From the NCBI GenBank assembly GCA_947179155.2, contig OX359280.1:37412055-37476054 (forward strand): 64,000 nucleotides of DNA, given 5' to 3'. Below are positions 11,073 to 23,611 of this stretch, piece after piece. Each line of letters starts with the position of its first letter. The first letter of the stretch is position 1. A program made the translations under genes and the position numbers. This DNA is from Hedera helix (taxonomy: Eukaryota > Streptophyta > Magnoliopsida > Apiales > Araliaceae). Under the pieces are notes generated by a model. That model ran no database searches. It was not told the DNA's origin and was given only the letters and a program-made list of their open reading frames with translations.

Positions 11073-11365
11073 ATGAGTTTTTAATGAAAATTTAAGTTGA
11101 AATACATGTAAAATGAGTGTGTTTCAATACTAAACCATATATGTAAAGTTTATTAGTAACTTAATGGTATCCAAATGTATAAAATAAAGACTAAAGTTAA
11201 CACAATTAAAAAGTTAACTATTGGTAATATTTGAAGAATATTAAAATATTATTAAATGATGAATAATATTAGTATAAGATTAAAAGGTTATTAAATGTGT
11301 AATAACATTTGTATATGATGAAAATGTTCTTAAATAATTAATGACATTATTAAATAAGTAACATA

Positions 11366-11778
11366 TTATTAAATGGTTAATAATATTAATAAGTGATTAA
11401 AATATTATTAAATGGTTAATAATATTAAGAAGTGATTAAAATATTATTAAATGGTTAATAATATTAATAAGTGATTAAAATATTATTAAATGGTTAATAA
11501 TATTAAGAAGTGATTAAAATATTATTAAATGGTTAATAATATTAAGAAGTGATTAAAATATTATTAAATGGTTAATAATATTAAGAAGTGAGTAAAATAT
11601 TATTAAATGGTTAATAATATTAAGAAGTGATTAAAATATTATTAAATGGTTAATAATATTAAGAAGTGATTAAAATATTATTAAATGGTTAATAATATTA
11701 ATAAGTGATTAAAATATTATTAAATGGTTAATAATATTAATAAGTGATTAAAATATTATTAAATGGTTAATAATATTT
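11366..11778. repeat. 39-bp tandem array, 11 copies (element C 5' LTR)
   Basis: AAATGGTTAATAATATT recurs every 39 bp exactly, 11 times from 11371 to 11761. The linker varies between AAGAAGTGATTAAAAT, AATAAGTGATTAAAAT and AGTGAGTAAAAT forms. Each unit is an AT-rich palindrome-like stretch (AATATTATTAAATGG / TTAATAATATT). Confidence 0.95.
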
Positions 11779-12683
11779 AAACGTAGTTGTATATTATCAA
11801 AGGTAGATAATATTTTGAGGTATTTGGTACATTATTAATATCCAAATCATTATGTTATGTAAAAGAAGAAAGTTTAATTGAATTAAACAAATGTAAATAG
11901 TCCATTTGAGACTAATTTAGACAACTTATTGAAAGTGGGTTGTACGATGAACGTATAGTGAATGCGTAAATTGGTTAAGTGTACCTGGCATGTCCAACTA
12001 GGTTTGGGTTAGGATTTTTGTCCGGAACTTAAATGTTCATTTGTCGGACAACTAAAGAGTTAATAATTTGAAGTTAAGGTCTTAAGTTAAGACTAATTAA
12101 TAGTCCTGGTAGCTAATGATTATGTCAATTCTATATATAAATTGTAGGTTGAACAAGAGACGCAACTAAGCGTAGATGGTAGAAGCTGCCAGGCAAGTTT
12201 TTCAGAACCTGCTCCTATGTGTATTAACATGCTGTCATGTGATATTTAATTGTTGATAAGATAATCTAATGATGATTTTGTGATATGTGAAATGCATGAA
12301 GTATGATTACATGAAAAATATGTACAAGAATAAAGCAGGATTTGCTAAATGCTAGTTGGTTATTGTATGAAATGCCTGAGGAGCATGATGTAAGTATAAA
12401 ATGCATAGTATGTTTAAAATGTGAAGCATGCAATGTGTTATGTGTAACTGTTAAACTTGTTGAGCCGTCGTGCTCACTCTTGCTTAAAACCAACATTTTC
12501 AGATAGTGCAAGTTAGGTGAAGTTTTCGATAAAGATCAAGGAACAGGAAAGCATAATACTTTCACTGAAGATCTAGATGTCTATTGTAAATATCAGTCTG
12601 AATTGGACAGGTAAATGATTGAGTAGTATACGAATTAGTTGGTATATTATATGAGTGTTAAATACTCAATTTGATTGTAATAG

Positions 12684-15622
12684 TGTAAGACCCCGAATTT
12701 TATGAAATACAAAATTTAATTTTTCTTCATATATATATATTTTTGAAACAGTAAGTGGTTAAATCGATAAAGTTAAAAGTTTAGGATGTTATGTGCAAAT
12801 TTTATTTTGTCGGACAATATTCGCTTTGTCGGGGAATATTCGTTTGGTCGGGGAATATTCGTTTGGTCCGACGGCGCCGAAATAACAAATTATTGGTGGA
12901 CCCCACAACGGAATATTTGTCGGATATAGAAAACGACAGAAATAACCTTTTTAAATAAAAATAGTCAACGAAACTGTTAAAATACCGGTGATAAAAGAAT
13001 AGTAGCATACGGTAGTTATTGGTATTTTCTGTAGCACTCGGTACTCTACAGTAACACACGGTATTGCATAGTGTCTCATATTATTGGTCTGAGAATTGAC
13101 ACCGTAATTGTTACGCGTCATTTCATCGATAATTGTCACTGCATAATATTTTATATTATCAATTCAATAATTGTTGTTACACAGTATTTTGCATTATTGA
13201 TTTAATAATTGTCATTACACTGTATTTTATATCATTGAGTCAATAATTGTTGTTGCACTGTTTTTAAAATTATTGAACCTAATAATTGTCACAGTAACAT
13301 ATGCACAGTAATTCACATTATTGAATCAATAATTGTCATTACACAGTAACGTATGCTTTATTTTACATTATTGTTATCTCTATTATGATGATATTTAAAC
13401 AGTTGTATTTCATTAATTTATTGACTTGATATCTAAGAGCTAACTATACTGTATTTATAACAATTAGTCATAATAATTGAATTGATAAAGTTATTTGTTT
13501 ATAATATAAAGTTAGGTGATTATTAGGTGATATGAAATGAATGGTGTAGATTAAAGTGTGAATTATTGTTGAATAATTGAATTGATTTGTTTATAATATA
13601 AAGTTAGGTGATTATTAGGTGATATGAAATGAATGATGCAGATTAAAGTGTGAATTATTGTTGAATAGTTAAATTGATTTGTTTATAATATAAAGTTAGG
13701 TGATTATTAGGTGATATGAAATGAATGGTGTAGATTAAAGATAATATAATATTTGAAATGGATGGTGTAGATTAAAAGATGATCTTTAAATGAATGGTTT
13801 AGATTAAATGAATGATAAGATTTTTGGCTATAAATAGAAGCCTTAACTTAAGGATTTTTCATAAACTTCCTTACTTGTTCTTTCTTTCTCTCTCTAACTA
13901 CTTCTTGTGAAAGTTCTCTCTAAGTGTGCTTAAGTCATCTTGAGTATTTGTGAAGATCTATAAGTATACGTGTACTGTTCAAGTTAATCAACCTTATTTA
14001 AATCAATATCCAGTCACGTGTTGAGGTAAGGGATACCATCTTTTTCATCTTCCATTATTCAAACATACTATGGTAAGGAATTATCATTATTTGATTCTTG
14101 ATAATAATATTGTTTCTTCCTTACTCATAAGACGTGCCTTTTATTTCCATGTATTAAATTGTGGGAATAACCTTACGGAGCGGATTGCCGCCTGTTGGTG
14201 AATAACCTTTCGTATTCATTCATTATTAATCTCTGAGAATAACCTTACGGAGCGGATTGCCGCCTGTTTGGTGAATAACTCTTTGTACTCAAATTCTATT
14301 AAATTGTGGGAATAACCTTACGGAGCGGATTGCCGCCTGTTTGGTGAATAACTCTTTGTACTCAAATTCTATTAAATTGTGGGAATAACCTTACGGAGCG
14401 GATTGCCGCCTGTTGGTGAATAACCCTTTGTATTAATTTTCTTCACTTTTTGTTAATCAAACCTGCTACGGTAAGGGATATTATTTTCTTTCATACTCCT
14501 AAATCGAAATTTATTATGGAACTATTGCTTCTATAATTCCTGAAAATATTATATGTTCCATAATAGTTGAACTTCATTATTTCAACTGAACCTTCCTATT
14601 TACGTGAACCTTTCTATTGAATTGTAACCGTTATTCTGAACTGTGGATCTTGAATATCATTTTTAAATTTCACTTCACATCATGTTGACAATTTGGACAT
14701 TATTTGAATCTGTACAAAGTAAATGTCCGATACTTATTGTTATCCTATTTCTTCTGTTCATCATTTATATCATTCTAATCATCCAAAAATCAAGCTGTTG
14801 TGAATATCTGTGGCCGGGGGCACAGATGTGATATATTTGTTGAACAGATGATAGGTTAAAGGTGATATAATAGGTTAAAGGCGATACATCTGTTCGGTGT
14901 CTTTTATGGCACGTGGTGAATGTTCTCTTTGGCCCGTAGTGCAAAGATGAATTGTTGTTTGGTATGATTATGACCAAAGGCTGAATCTGGTATAATCATG
15001 ACCGTTGGTGTTATATTGAATGTCTTTGGCCCGTAGTGCAAAGATGAACTGTTGATCTGCATGATTATGATCAGGAACTGTGAATTTGTATTATCTTGAC
15101 TAATGATATTTCAGATGATAAAAGTTGATGATTTTTTTCCTAAAAAGAGAACCGAGTGGACATTATAGTCTGCATTATTCTTCTAATAGATTACTCATTC
15201 CGCTGCTATTATTGATCTGAACGTTGTTCAAGAATTTAACTGCAGTTTTTGATATAAACCTTGTAGTCTATTGTATTCTATCAAGAACTCAACTGTTGAA
15301 GACTAATGATAATTTATTCGTCATTATCTTAGTCATGATATTCTTTACTGGGCTATTTGAGCTCACCCTTTCTTTTGTTCCATTGTTTTTCAACAGGAGA
15401 TGAAAACATAACAGGGTCTAGCCGGGGAATGGAGTGAGGGTCCGAGGAATAGTTATCATAGTCTTCACGTTTTGTAAAATAGTGTGGCAATAATAGTGAA
15501 GACTTAGTTGTGTATTATTATACACTGTATTGTTGTACGTTGTGCTTTGTTGTAATAATTTTGTTGTAGTCTTTTGACGACTCAAGTTTGGGCTGTGTGG
15601 GCCCAGATTTGGGGGCGTCACA
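12684..15622 (+). repeat. Element B 5' LTR
   Basis: 2939 bp. TATA box CTATAAATAG at 13828-13837. Carries the CAATAATTG array, three 92-bp repeats and four ~73-bp repeats. Open frames inside it recur in every LTR of the family on the minus strand but match no protein. Confidence 0.95.
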
Positions 15623-15624
15623 GT

Positions 15625-15636
15625 TGGCATCAGAGC
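15625..15636 (+). other. Primer-binding site, initiator tRNA-Met type (element B)
   Basis: TGGCATCAGAGC begins two bases after the LTR. The complement of the plant initiator Met-tRNA 3' end is TGGTATCAGAGC, so there is one mismatch (C for T at base 4). Element E carries the same variant (53436-53447, minus strand), while C (23615-23626) and the first site of D (42765-42776) match exactly. Confidence 0.8.
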
Positions 15637-15821
15637 TTAGGGATATAGTCTTTAATGGAGATCTGGGGTAGAACTAGGAGGGGAGAGACGAATAGAATCA
15701 GTCACTAGTGTGTCCTACCTAAAATAGATTTTATTATCTAATGAGTCGATTTGAATGTAGGAACATGAAGTGATGAGTCAGTTTATTTGAACTAACATTT
15801 ATTTTGTGACCACAGTTTAGT

Positions 15822-18800
15822 ATGACATCTGGAAATCAAGAGGTTAACTATGGAATGCCTGAAGCAAATGTAGTCGAGAATCAAGAGGCCCCAAACAATC
15901 CTCCTGCCAACTCAGGAAATAATGTTCCTGATAACATGATGAACGATGGATTCTTTAGGAATTTCATGCAGTTCATACAGAATCAAGGAAGAGGAAATCC
16001 AGTCAATAATAACGGTAGAAACGCTGGCAATTTGAGGATGATCACTGTTAAGCAATTTAAAGAATTATGACCACCTGAATTCCACGGGAAGCCTGACCCA
16101 CTCAAAGCGGAGGCATGGCTAAAGCAGACGACAAAAATACTTGATGTCTTACAATGCGTTGATGATCAGAAGGTGCCATTTGCCACTTTTATGTTACGAG
16201 GTGAGGCGGACCATTGGTGGGAAGCGGTAAAACGTATCCAACCTTCAGCACTCGAAATGTCTTGGACAGAATTCGAAGAACTGTTTAACGAGAAGTATTT
16301 CCCAGAAAGCATCCGCCATATGAAAGAGGTGGAATTCATTAAGCTGGAGCAGGGAAACATGACAGTCTCCCAATATGAAGCCAAGTTTGCCGAGTTATCT
16401 CGCTTTGCCACCCATCTTGTGGATGACGAAGCACGAATGAGTCGGATGTTCCTAAGAGGTTTGAGATTCAAAATTCGTCAACAACTTAGCTCTCATAAAT
16501 TTAGTTTGTATTCAGATGTTGTAGATAGGGCTCAAAGGGTGGAGCAAACAGATAAAACATTGCAGCCAAGAGTTAATGATCAGCATAGAGAAAGGAGTGA
16601 CAACAACCACAGGAACGAGAACCATCGAGGAGGTAACCAACACTTCGGTGGTAATTCCATACCAAATAACAGAAGAGGAGAATCTAGTGGGAACAATTTC
16701 AAAAGAAAGAGATTCCATAATAATTATGGAAGGGCACCAGCACCAGTACCAACACCAGCACCGACCCCAGTTTCAAGGGGAGAAGATCGACCACCAGTGA
16801 GATGCTATAGGTGTGGTCAGGAAGGTCACATCAGCCCAAACTGTACACTGCAGTCCAAAAAGTGCTACAGTTGTGGGAAAGAGGGTCATCTTGCGCGGTT
16901 TTGTCCTGCCACAAAATCAAGTCCAGCTGCAATGATGATACCAAAAGCTAGCGCGGATAAGGGAAAATCTGTAGTTCAAGGGAGAGCTTTTATTGTGACA
17001 TCCCAAATGGCGCGAAACTCGAACGAGGTGATAACCGGTAAGCTATTCATAAATTCTCGTGAAGTCTACGCTTTGTTAGATACTGACTCTACCCATTCTT
17101 TTATCTCACCTGCATGTGCTCAGCGTTTAAACTTAACTCCTGAAAATTTGGACTTTGACTTATCAGTTGAAACCCCATTAGGAGAAATGACCATTACATC
17201 TACTGTCTATAAATCTTGCCTAGTTCAAATCAACAACCTCACATTACCTGTTGACCTTATTTCTTTGGAGATGCATGAATTTGATGTGATTTTAGGAATT
17301 GATTGGTTGACTACCCATCATGCTAAAATTGATTGTTTTCATAAGATTATTAGTTTTCATATTCCTAATCAACCTGTCATGCAAATTCAAGCAACTAAAC
17401 CATTGAAATCTATAACTGTTATTTCTAGCCATAAAGCCATTCGTTTATTGAAAAACGGATGTCAAGCCTTTTTAGCTCATGTCACTGATTTGAACAAAAA
17501 TACGTCAAACTTAAATGATATTCCCATTGTTAATGAGTTTCCTGACGTTTTTCCTGAAGAACTTCCTGGTTTACCCCCAAACCGTGAAATTGATTTTTAT
17601 ATTGATCTTGAACCCGGTACCAAGCCCATTTTCAAAGCTCCCTACCAAATGGCTCCCATTGAACTTCAAGAGTTAAAAGTCCAACTACAGGAATTGTTGG
17701 ATACCGTTTTCATTCGTCCGAGTGCATCACCTTGGGGTGCTCCTGTTCTATTTGTGAAGAAGAAAGACGGGAGTATGAGATTGTGCATTGACTACTGAGA
17801 ATTGAACCATGTCACCATCAAGAACAGGTACCCGTTACCTCGGATTGATGACATGTTTGATCAATTGCAAGGCGCTCAACATTTCTCAAAGATTGATCTC
17901 CGTTCTGGATATCATCAGTTAAAGGTTAAAGCTGAGGACATTCCAAAGACTGCTTTCAGAACTCGTTATGGGCATTATGAGTTCTTAGTCATGCCTTTTG
18001 GACTAACTAATGCTCCTGCAGCTTTCATGGACATGATGAACCGGATATTCAAGGAACATTTGGATCATTTTGTGGTTGTCTTTATTGATGACATCCTCAT
18101 ATACTCCAAGAGTCGCGAGGATCATGAACAACACCTGAGATTGATACTACAAAAGCTCCGTGAAAACAAATTATATGCCAAGTTGAAGAAATGTGAGTTC
18201 TGGCTTGAGGAGGTCGCGTTTCTTGGGCATGTGATTTCTAGTCAAGGAATATCAGTCGATCCTGCGAAGATTGAAACGGTACTAAATTGGGAACAACCCA
18301 AAACAGTAACCGAAGTCCGAAGTTTTCTGGGTCTAGCTGGTTATTATCGGAGATTCGTAGAAGGATTTTCTCGAATCGCCACTCCATTAACGCAGCTTAC
18401 TCGGAAAAGCACAAAATTCATATGGAGCGAGGAATGCGAGAAAAGTTTCCAAGAACTCAAGAAGAGACTGGTTTCAGCTCCTGTTCTGACCATACCATCA
18501 GGATCAGGAGAATTTGTTATCTACAGCGATGCTTCTGGCAAAGGTCTAGGCTGTGTCCTTATGCAACATGGAAAGGTTATAGCCTACGCCTCTCGACAAC
18601 TCAAAGATTATGAGAAAAATTATCCTACTCATGATCTAGAGTTGGCAGCAGTCGTTTTCGCGTTGAAGATCTGGAGACACTACTTGTACGGAGAAAAAGT
18701 GGATATCTATACGGATCATAAAAGTCTCAAGTATTTCTTCACCCAGAAGGAACTCAACATGCGACAACGACGTTGGCTTGAGCTGTTAAAGGATTATGAC

Positions 18801-20468
18801 CACACAATCCAGTATCACCCGGGAAAGGCGAACGTTGTAGCTGACGCTTTGAGCAGAAAATCTTATGCAAGTACAAGTGCACTGCTGACAACACAAAAGT
18901 GTATTTTGTATGACTTGCAAAAGATGGAGATAGAGCTAAAGACACCAGGGACCCACTCGAAGATTGCTCACGTGCGAGTAGAACCAACTTTAATCGATAA
19001 AATTAAAGCTGCTCAAGCTACCGATCCGGAACTGATAAACATGATAAAGAAAGTACAAGAAGGTGCCATTCCCGAAGCAAGAATCGACGAGAAAGGAATA
19101 CTTCGAGTCAACTCTCGACTCTGTGTTCCTAACGATCCTGAATTAAAACATAAAATCATGATGGAGGCACACAACACGCCGTTTGCAATCCACCCAGGAG
19201 GTACCAAGATGTATCGAGATCTTCGACATACATTTTGGTGGAACAATATGAAAAGAGAGATTGCGGAGTTTATCTCAAGGTGCCTAACTTGTCAACGTGT
19301 CAAGGCAGAGCATCAAGTTCCTAAAGGTCCATTACAATCACTTGAAGTTCCCGAATGGAAGTGGGAACACATCAATATGGACTTCGTGACGGGTCTTCCA
19401 AAAGTTTCTCAAGGCTTAGATGCAATTTGGGTGATCGTAGATAGATTGACCAAATCTGCTCATTTCTTGCCTATACGAGAAAACTTTTCACTTGAACGTC
19501 TTGCCGGTATGTACATAAATGAGATCGTGAGATTGCATGGCATGCCAGTTTCCATAGTTTCTGATCGAGATCCTAGATTCACTTCACGCTTTTGGATCAG
19601 TCTACAAAAAGCTATGGGCAATGAACTACGTTTTAGTTCTGCATACCATCCTCAAACGGACGGACAATCGGAAAGGACGATCCAGACCCTCGAAGATCTT
19701 TTGAGACTTTGTGTATTAGACTTCAAAGGAAGTTGGGATAAGTACTTGCCATTGGTGGAATTTTCTTACAACAACAGTTACCAAGCAAGCATAGGCATGA
19801 CTCCATTCGAGGCTTTGTATGGAAGGAAGTGTCGCTCTCCAATATGTTGGAATGAGGTAGGAGAAGCAAAATTGTTGGGACCCGAGTTGGTACGCTTGAC
19901 GACCGAAAAGATCCAAATGATCCGACAACGAATACAGACCGCACAAGAACGACAAAAGAGTTATGCTGATCTTCATCGGAGAGACGAAAGTTTCAACGTC
20001 GGAGATCATGTATTCTTACGTGTTTCTCCATGGAAAGGGGTTACGAGATTCGGAAAGAGAGGAAAGCTCAACCCTCGATTTATTGGCCCATTTGAAATCC
20101 TCGATCGAATAGGAACCGTAGCCTACAGACTAGCCCTACCACCAAGTATGTCTCGCATCCATAACGTTTTTCACATATCTATGTTACGTAAATATGTGAA
20201 GGACCCAAACCACGTCATTGAGTTAGAACCAGACGTTATAGCAGAGGATTTAACATACGAGGAGGTACCTGTTAAGATCCTGGATAAGAAGGAGCAGATC
20301 CTACGCTCAAAGGTTATACCTCAAGTTAAGGTTTTATGGAGGAACCAAGATACTGAGGAAATGACCTGGGAGCTAGAATCTGAGATGAAATCTAAGTATC
20401 CTTACCTCTTCGATATGTCAGGTACGTCAATTTCGGGGACGAAATTTCATAAGGAGGGGAGGTTGTAA
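15822..20468 (+). pseudogene. Element B gag-pol polyprotein, one frame with two in-frame TGA codons
   Basis: One frame of 1548 codons. Order: gag (about 110-270), two CCHC knuckles (Cys328 and Cys348 onward), protease around Asp420, RT with FIDD at 753-756, RNase H with YSDASG around Asp903, integrase with an HHCC-type zinc region and D1187, D1248, E1284 (DD35E spacing), the GPF/Y-like segment, and a chromodomain-like end (about 1480-1535). Breaks: TGA at codon 83 (16068-16070) and codon 659 (17796-17798), both where relatives have arginine and CGA would fit, so CpG deamination is likely. The protease motif reads DTDS where element D has DTGS, losing the conserved glycine. The frame is otherwise open, so decay is slight. 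The final TTG-TAA codons come from the 3' LTR. It could not make a full polyprotein without stop readthrough. Confidence 0.93.
20451..20462 (+). other. Polypurine tract (element B)
   Basis: AAGGAGGGGAGG one base before the 3' LTR; identical in D (46484-46495) and E (49920-49931, minus strand). It overlaps the last pol codons (EGRL). Element C has the weaker AAGAAGGGGTGAA at 25823-25835. Confidence 0.85.
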
Positions 20469-23402
20469 GACCCCGAATTTTATGAAATACAAAATTTAAT
20501 TTTTCTTCATATATATATTTTTTTGAAACAGTAAGTGGTTAAATCGATAAAGTTAAAAGTTAAGGATGTTATGTGCAAATTTTATTTTGTCGGACAATAT
20601 TCGCTTTGTCGGGGAATATTCGTTTGGTCGGGGAATATTCGTTTGGTCCGACGGCGCCGAAATAACAAATTATTGGTGGACCCCACAACGGAATATTTGT
20701 CGGATATAGAAAACGACAGAAATAACCTTTTTAAATAAAAATAGTCAACGGAACTGTTAAAATACCGGTGATAAAAGAATAGTAGCATACGGTAGTTATT
20801 GGTATTTTCTGTAGCACTCGGTACTCTACAGTAACACACGGTATTGCATAATGTCTCATATTATTGGTCTGATAATTGACACCGTAACTGTTACGCGTCA
20901 TTTCATCGATAATTGTCACTGCATAATATTTTATATTATCAATTCAATAATTGTTGTTACACAGTATTTTGCATTATTGATTTAATAATTGTCATTACAC
21001 TGTATTTTATATCATTGAGTCAATAATTGTTGTTGCACTGTTTTTAAAATTATTGAACCTAATAATTGTCACAGTAACATATGCACAGTAATTCACATTA
21101 TTGAATCAATAATTGTCATTACACAGTAACGTATGCTTTATTTTACATTATTGTTATCTCTATTATGATGATATTTAAACAGTCGTATTTCATTAATTTA
21201 TTGACTTGATATCTAAGAGCTAACTATACTGTATTTATAACAATTAGTCATAATAATTGAATTGATAAAGTTATTTGTTTATAATATAAAGTTAGGTGAT
21301 TATTAGGTGATATGAAATGAATGGTGTAGATTAAAGTGTGAATTATTGTTGAATAATTGAATTGATTTGTTTATAATATAAAGTTAGGTGATTATTAGGT
21401 GATATGAAATGAATGGTGTAGATTAAAGTGTGAATTATTGTTGAATAATTAAATTGATTTGTTTATAATATAAAGTTAGGTGATTATTAGGTGATATGAA
21501 ATGAATGGTGTAGATTAAAGATAATATAATATTTGAAATGGATGGTGTAGATTAAAAGATGATCTTTAAATGAATGGTTTAGATTAAATGAATGATAAGA
21601 TTTTTGGCTATAAATAGAAGCCTTAACTTAAGGATTTTTCATAAACTTCCTTACTTGTTCTTTCTTTCTCTCTCTAAATACTTCTTGTGAAAGTTCTCTC
21701 TAAGTGTGCTTAAGTCATCTTGAGTATTTGTGAAGATCTATAAGTATATGTGTATTGTTCAAGTTAATCAACCTCATTTAAATCAATATCCAGTCACGTG
21801 TTGAGGTAAGGGATACCATCTTTTTCATCTTCCATTATTCAAACATACTATGGTAAGGGATTATCATTATTTGATTCTCGATAATAATATTGTTTCTTCC
21901 TTACTCATAAGACGTGCCTTTTATTTCCATTTATTAAATTGTGGGAATAACCTTACGGAGCGGATTGCCGCCTGTTGGTGAATAACCTTTCGTATTCATT
22001 CATTATTAATCTCTGAGAATAACCTTACGGAGCGGATTGCCGCCTGTTTGGTGAATAACTCTTTGTACTCAAATTCTATTAAATTGTGGGAATAACCTTA
22101 CGGAGCGGATTGCCGCCTGTTTGGTGAATAACTCTTTGTACTCAAATTCTATTAAATTGTGGGAATAACCTTACGGAGCGGATTGCCGCCTGTTGGTGAA
22201 TAACCCTTTGTATTAATTTTCTTCACTTTTTGTTAATCAAACCTGCTACGGTAAGGGATATTATTTTCTTTCATACTCCTAAATCGAAATTTATTATGGA
22301 ACTATTGCTTCTATAATTCCTGAAAATATTATATGTTCCATAATAGTTGAACTTCATTATTTCAACTGAACCTTCCTATTTACGTGAACCTTTCTATTGA
22401 ATTGTAACCGTTATTCTGAACTGTGGATCTTGAATATCATTTTTAAATTTCACTTCACATCATGTTGACAATTTGGACATTATTTGAATCTGTACAAAGT
22501 AAACTTCCGATACTTATTGTTATCCTATTTCTTCTGTTCATCATTTATATCATTCTAATCATCCAAAAATTAAGCTGTTGTGAATATCTGTGGCCGGGGG
22601 CACAGATGTGATATATTTGTTGAACAGATGATAGGTTAAAGGCGATATAATAGGTTAAAGGCGATACATCTGTTCGGTGTCTTTTATGGCACGTGGTGAA
22701 TGTTCTCTTTGGCCCGTAGTGCAAAGATGAATTGCTGTTTGGTATGATTATGACCAAAGGCTGAATCTGGTATAATCATGACCGTTGGTGTTATATTGAA
22801 TGTCTTTGGCCCGTAGTGCAAAGATGAACTGTTGATCTGCATGATTATGATCAGGAACTGTGAATTTGTATTATCTTGACTAATGATATTTCAGATGATA
22901 AAAGTTGATGATGTTTTTCCTAAAAAGAGAACCGAGTGGACATTATAGTCTGCATTATTCTTCTAATAGATTACTCATTCCGCTGCTATTATTGATCTGA
23001 ACGTTGTTTAAGAATTTAACTGCAGTTTTTGATATAAACCTTGTAGTCTATTGTATTCTATCAAGAACTCAACTGTTGAAGACTAATGATAATTTATTCG
23101 TCATTATCTTAGTCATGATATTCTTTACTGGGCTATTTGAGCTCACCCTTTCTTTTGTTCCATTGTTTTTCAACAGGAGATGAAAACATAACAGGGTCTA
23201 GCCGGGGAATGGAGTGAGGGTCCGAGGAATAGTTATCATAGTCTTCACGTTTTGTAAAATAGTGTGGCAATAATAGTGAAGACTTAGTTGTGTATTATTA
23301 TACACTGTATTGTTGTACGTTGTGCTTTGTTGTAATAATTTTGTTGTAGTCTTTTGACGACTCAAGTTTGGGCTGTGTGGGCCCAGATTTGGGGGCGTCA
23401 CA
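20464..23402 (+). repeat. Element B 3' LTR
   Basis: 2939 bp, same length as the 5' LTR. TATA box at 21608-21617. Contains the same repeat arrays. Its first bases supply the pol stop codon. Confidence 0.95.
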
Positions 23403-23407
23403 AATAG

Positions 23408-23611
23408 AATGTCGTATTATGTATGATATTGAGACATACTAGGAATGTATAAAGATTGCGATTCTGGAATAGAAAGAGATGTTGTAAAATTGTAAATAAA
23501 TGGTTATTTATCAATTATAATATTGTTGTAATTCATGAACAATAAGGAAAAGGTAGTACCTGTGATGAACCGAGTTCGAGGTTCGAGGGACCCGGATTCG
23601 GGGTCGTCACA
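23408..23611 (+). repeat. Element C 5' LTR, last 204 bp
   Basis: Continues the LTR interrupted at 12683 and ends GGGGTCGTCACA. Its final ~60 bp differ from the 3' LTR end (about 30110-30170) far more than the rest of the two LTRs do. Confidence 0.93.

Larger units (their letters stand above)
8658..12683 (+). repeat. Element C 5' LTR, first part
   Basis: The first 4026 bp of the 5' LTR; the last 204 bp continue at 23408-23611 after element B. It holds a TATA box (CTATATATAG, 10124-10133), eight GC-rich hairpin motifs, a G-quadruplex motif (11050-11072) and an 11-copy 39-bp array. It aligns along its whole length with 25836-29967. Confidence 0.95.
12684..23402 (+). mobile_element. Element B: full-length Ty3/gypsy chromovirus (Tekay-like)
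   Basis: 10,719 bp with two LTRs of 2939 bp each, TG...CA ends and the TSD AATAG (12679-12683 and 23403-23407). It has an initiator-Met type primer site, gag-pol in one frame, a polypurine tract, and domain order gag, zinc knuckles, PR, RT, RNase H, INT, chromodomain-like end. LTR length, pol wording and the C-terminal domain suit the Tekay (Del) clade. It sits in the 5' LTR of element C, in the same orientation. I count roughly 20 differences between its LTRs by eye, so it is fairly recent. Confidence 0.96.

Noticed and set aside
11366..11778. Regular 39-bp repeats resembling a CRISPR array
   Set aside because: Unit and linkers are both repeated, there are no unique spacers, the DNA is plant nuclear, and the array lies in an LTR present twice.
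18287..18613. Frames overlapping gag-pol in other phases (also 16166-16471, 19716-20009, 45748-46041)
   Set aside because: Shadows of the conserved pol frame; their conservation between B and D follows from the true frame.
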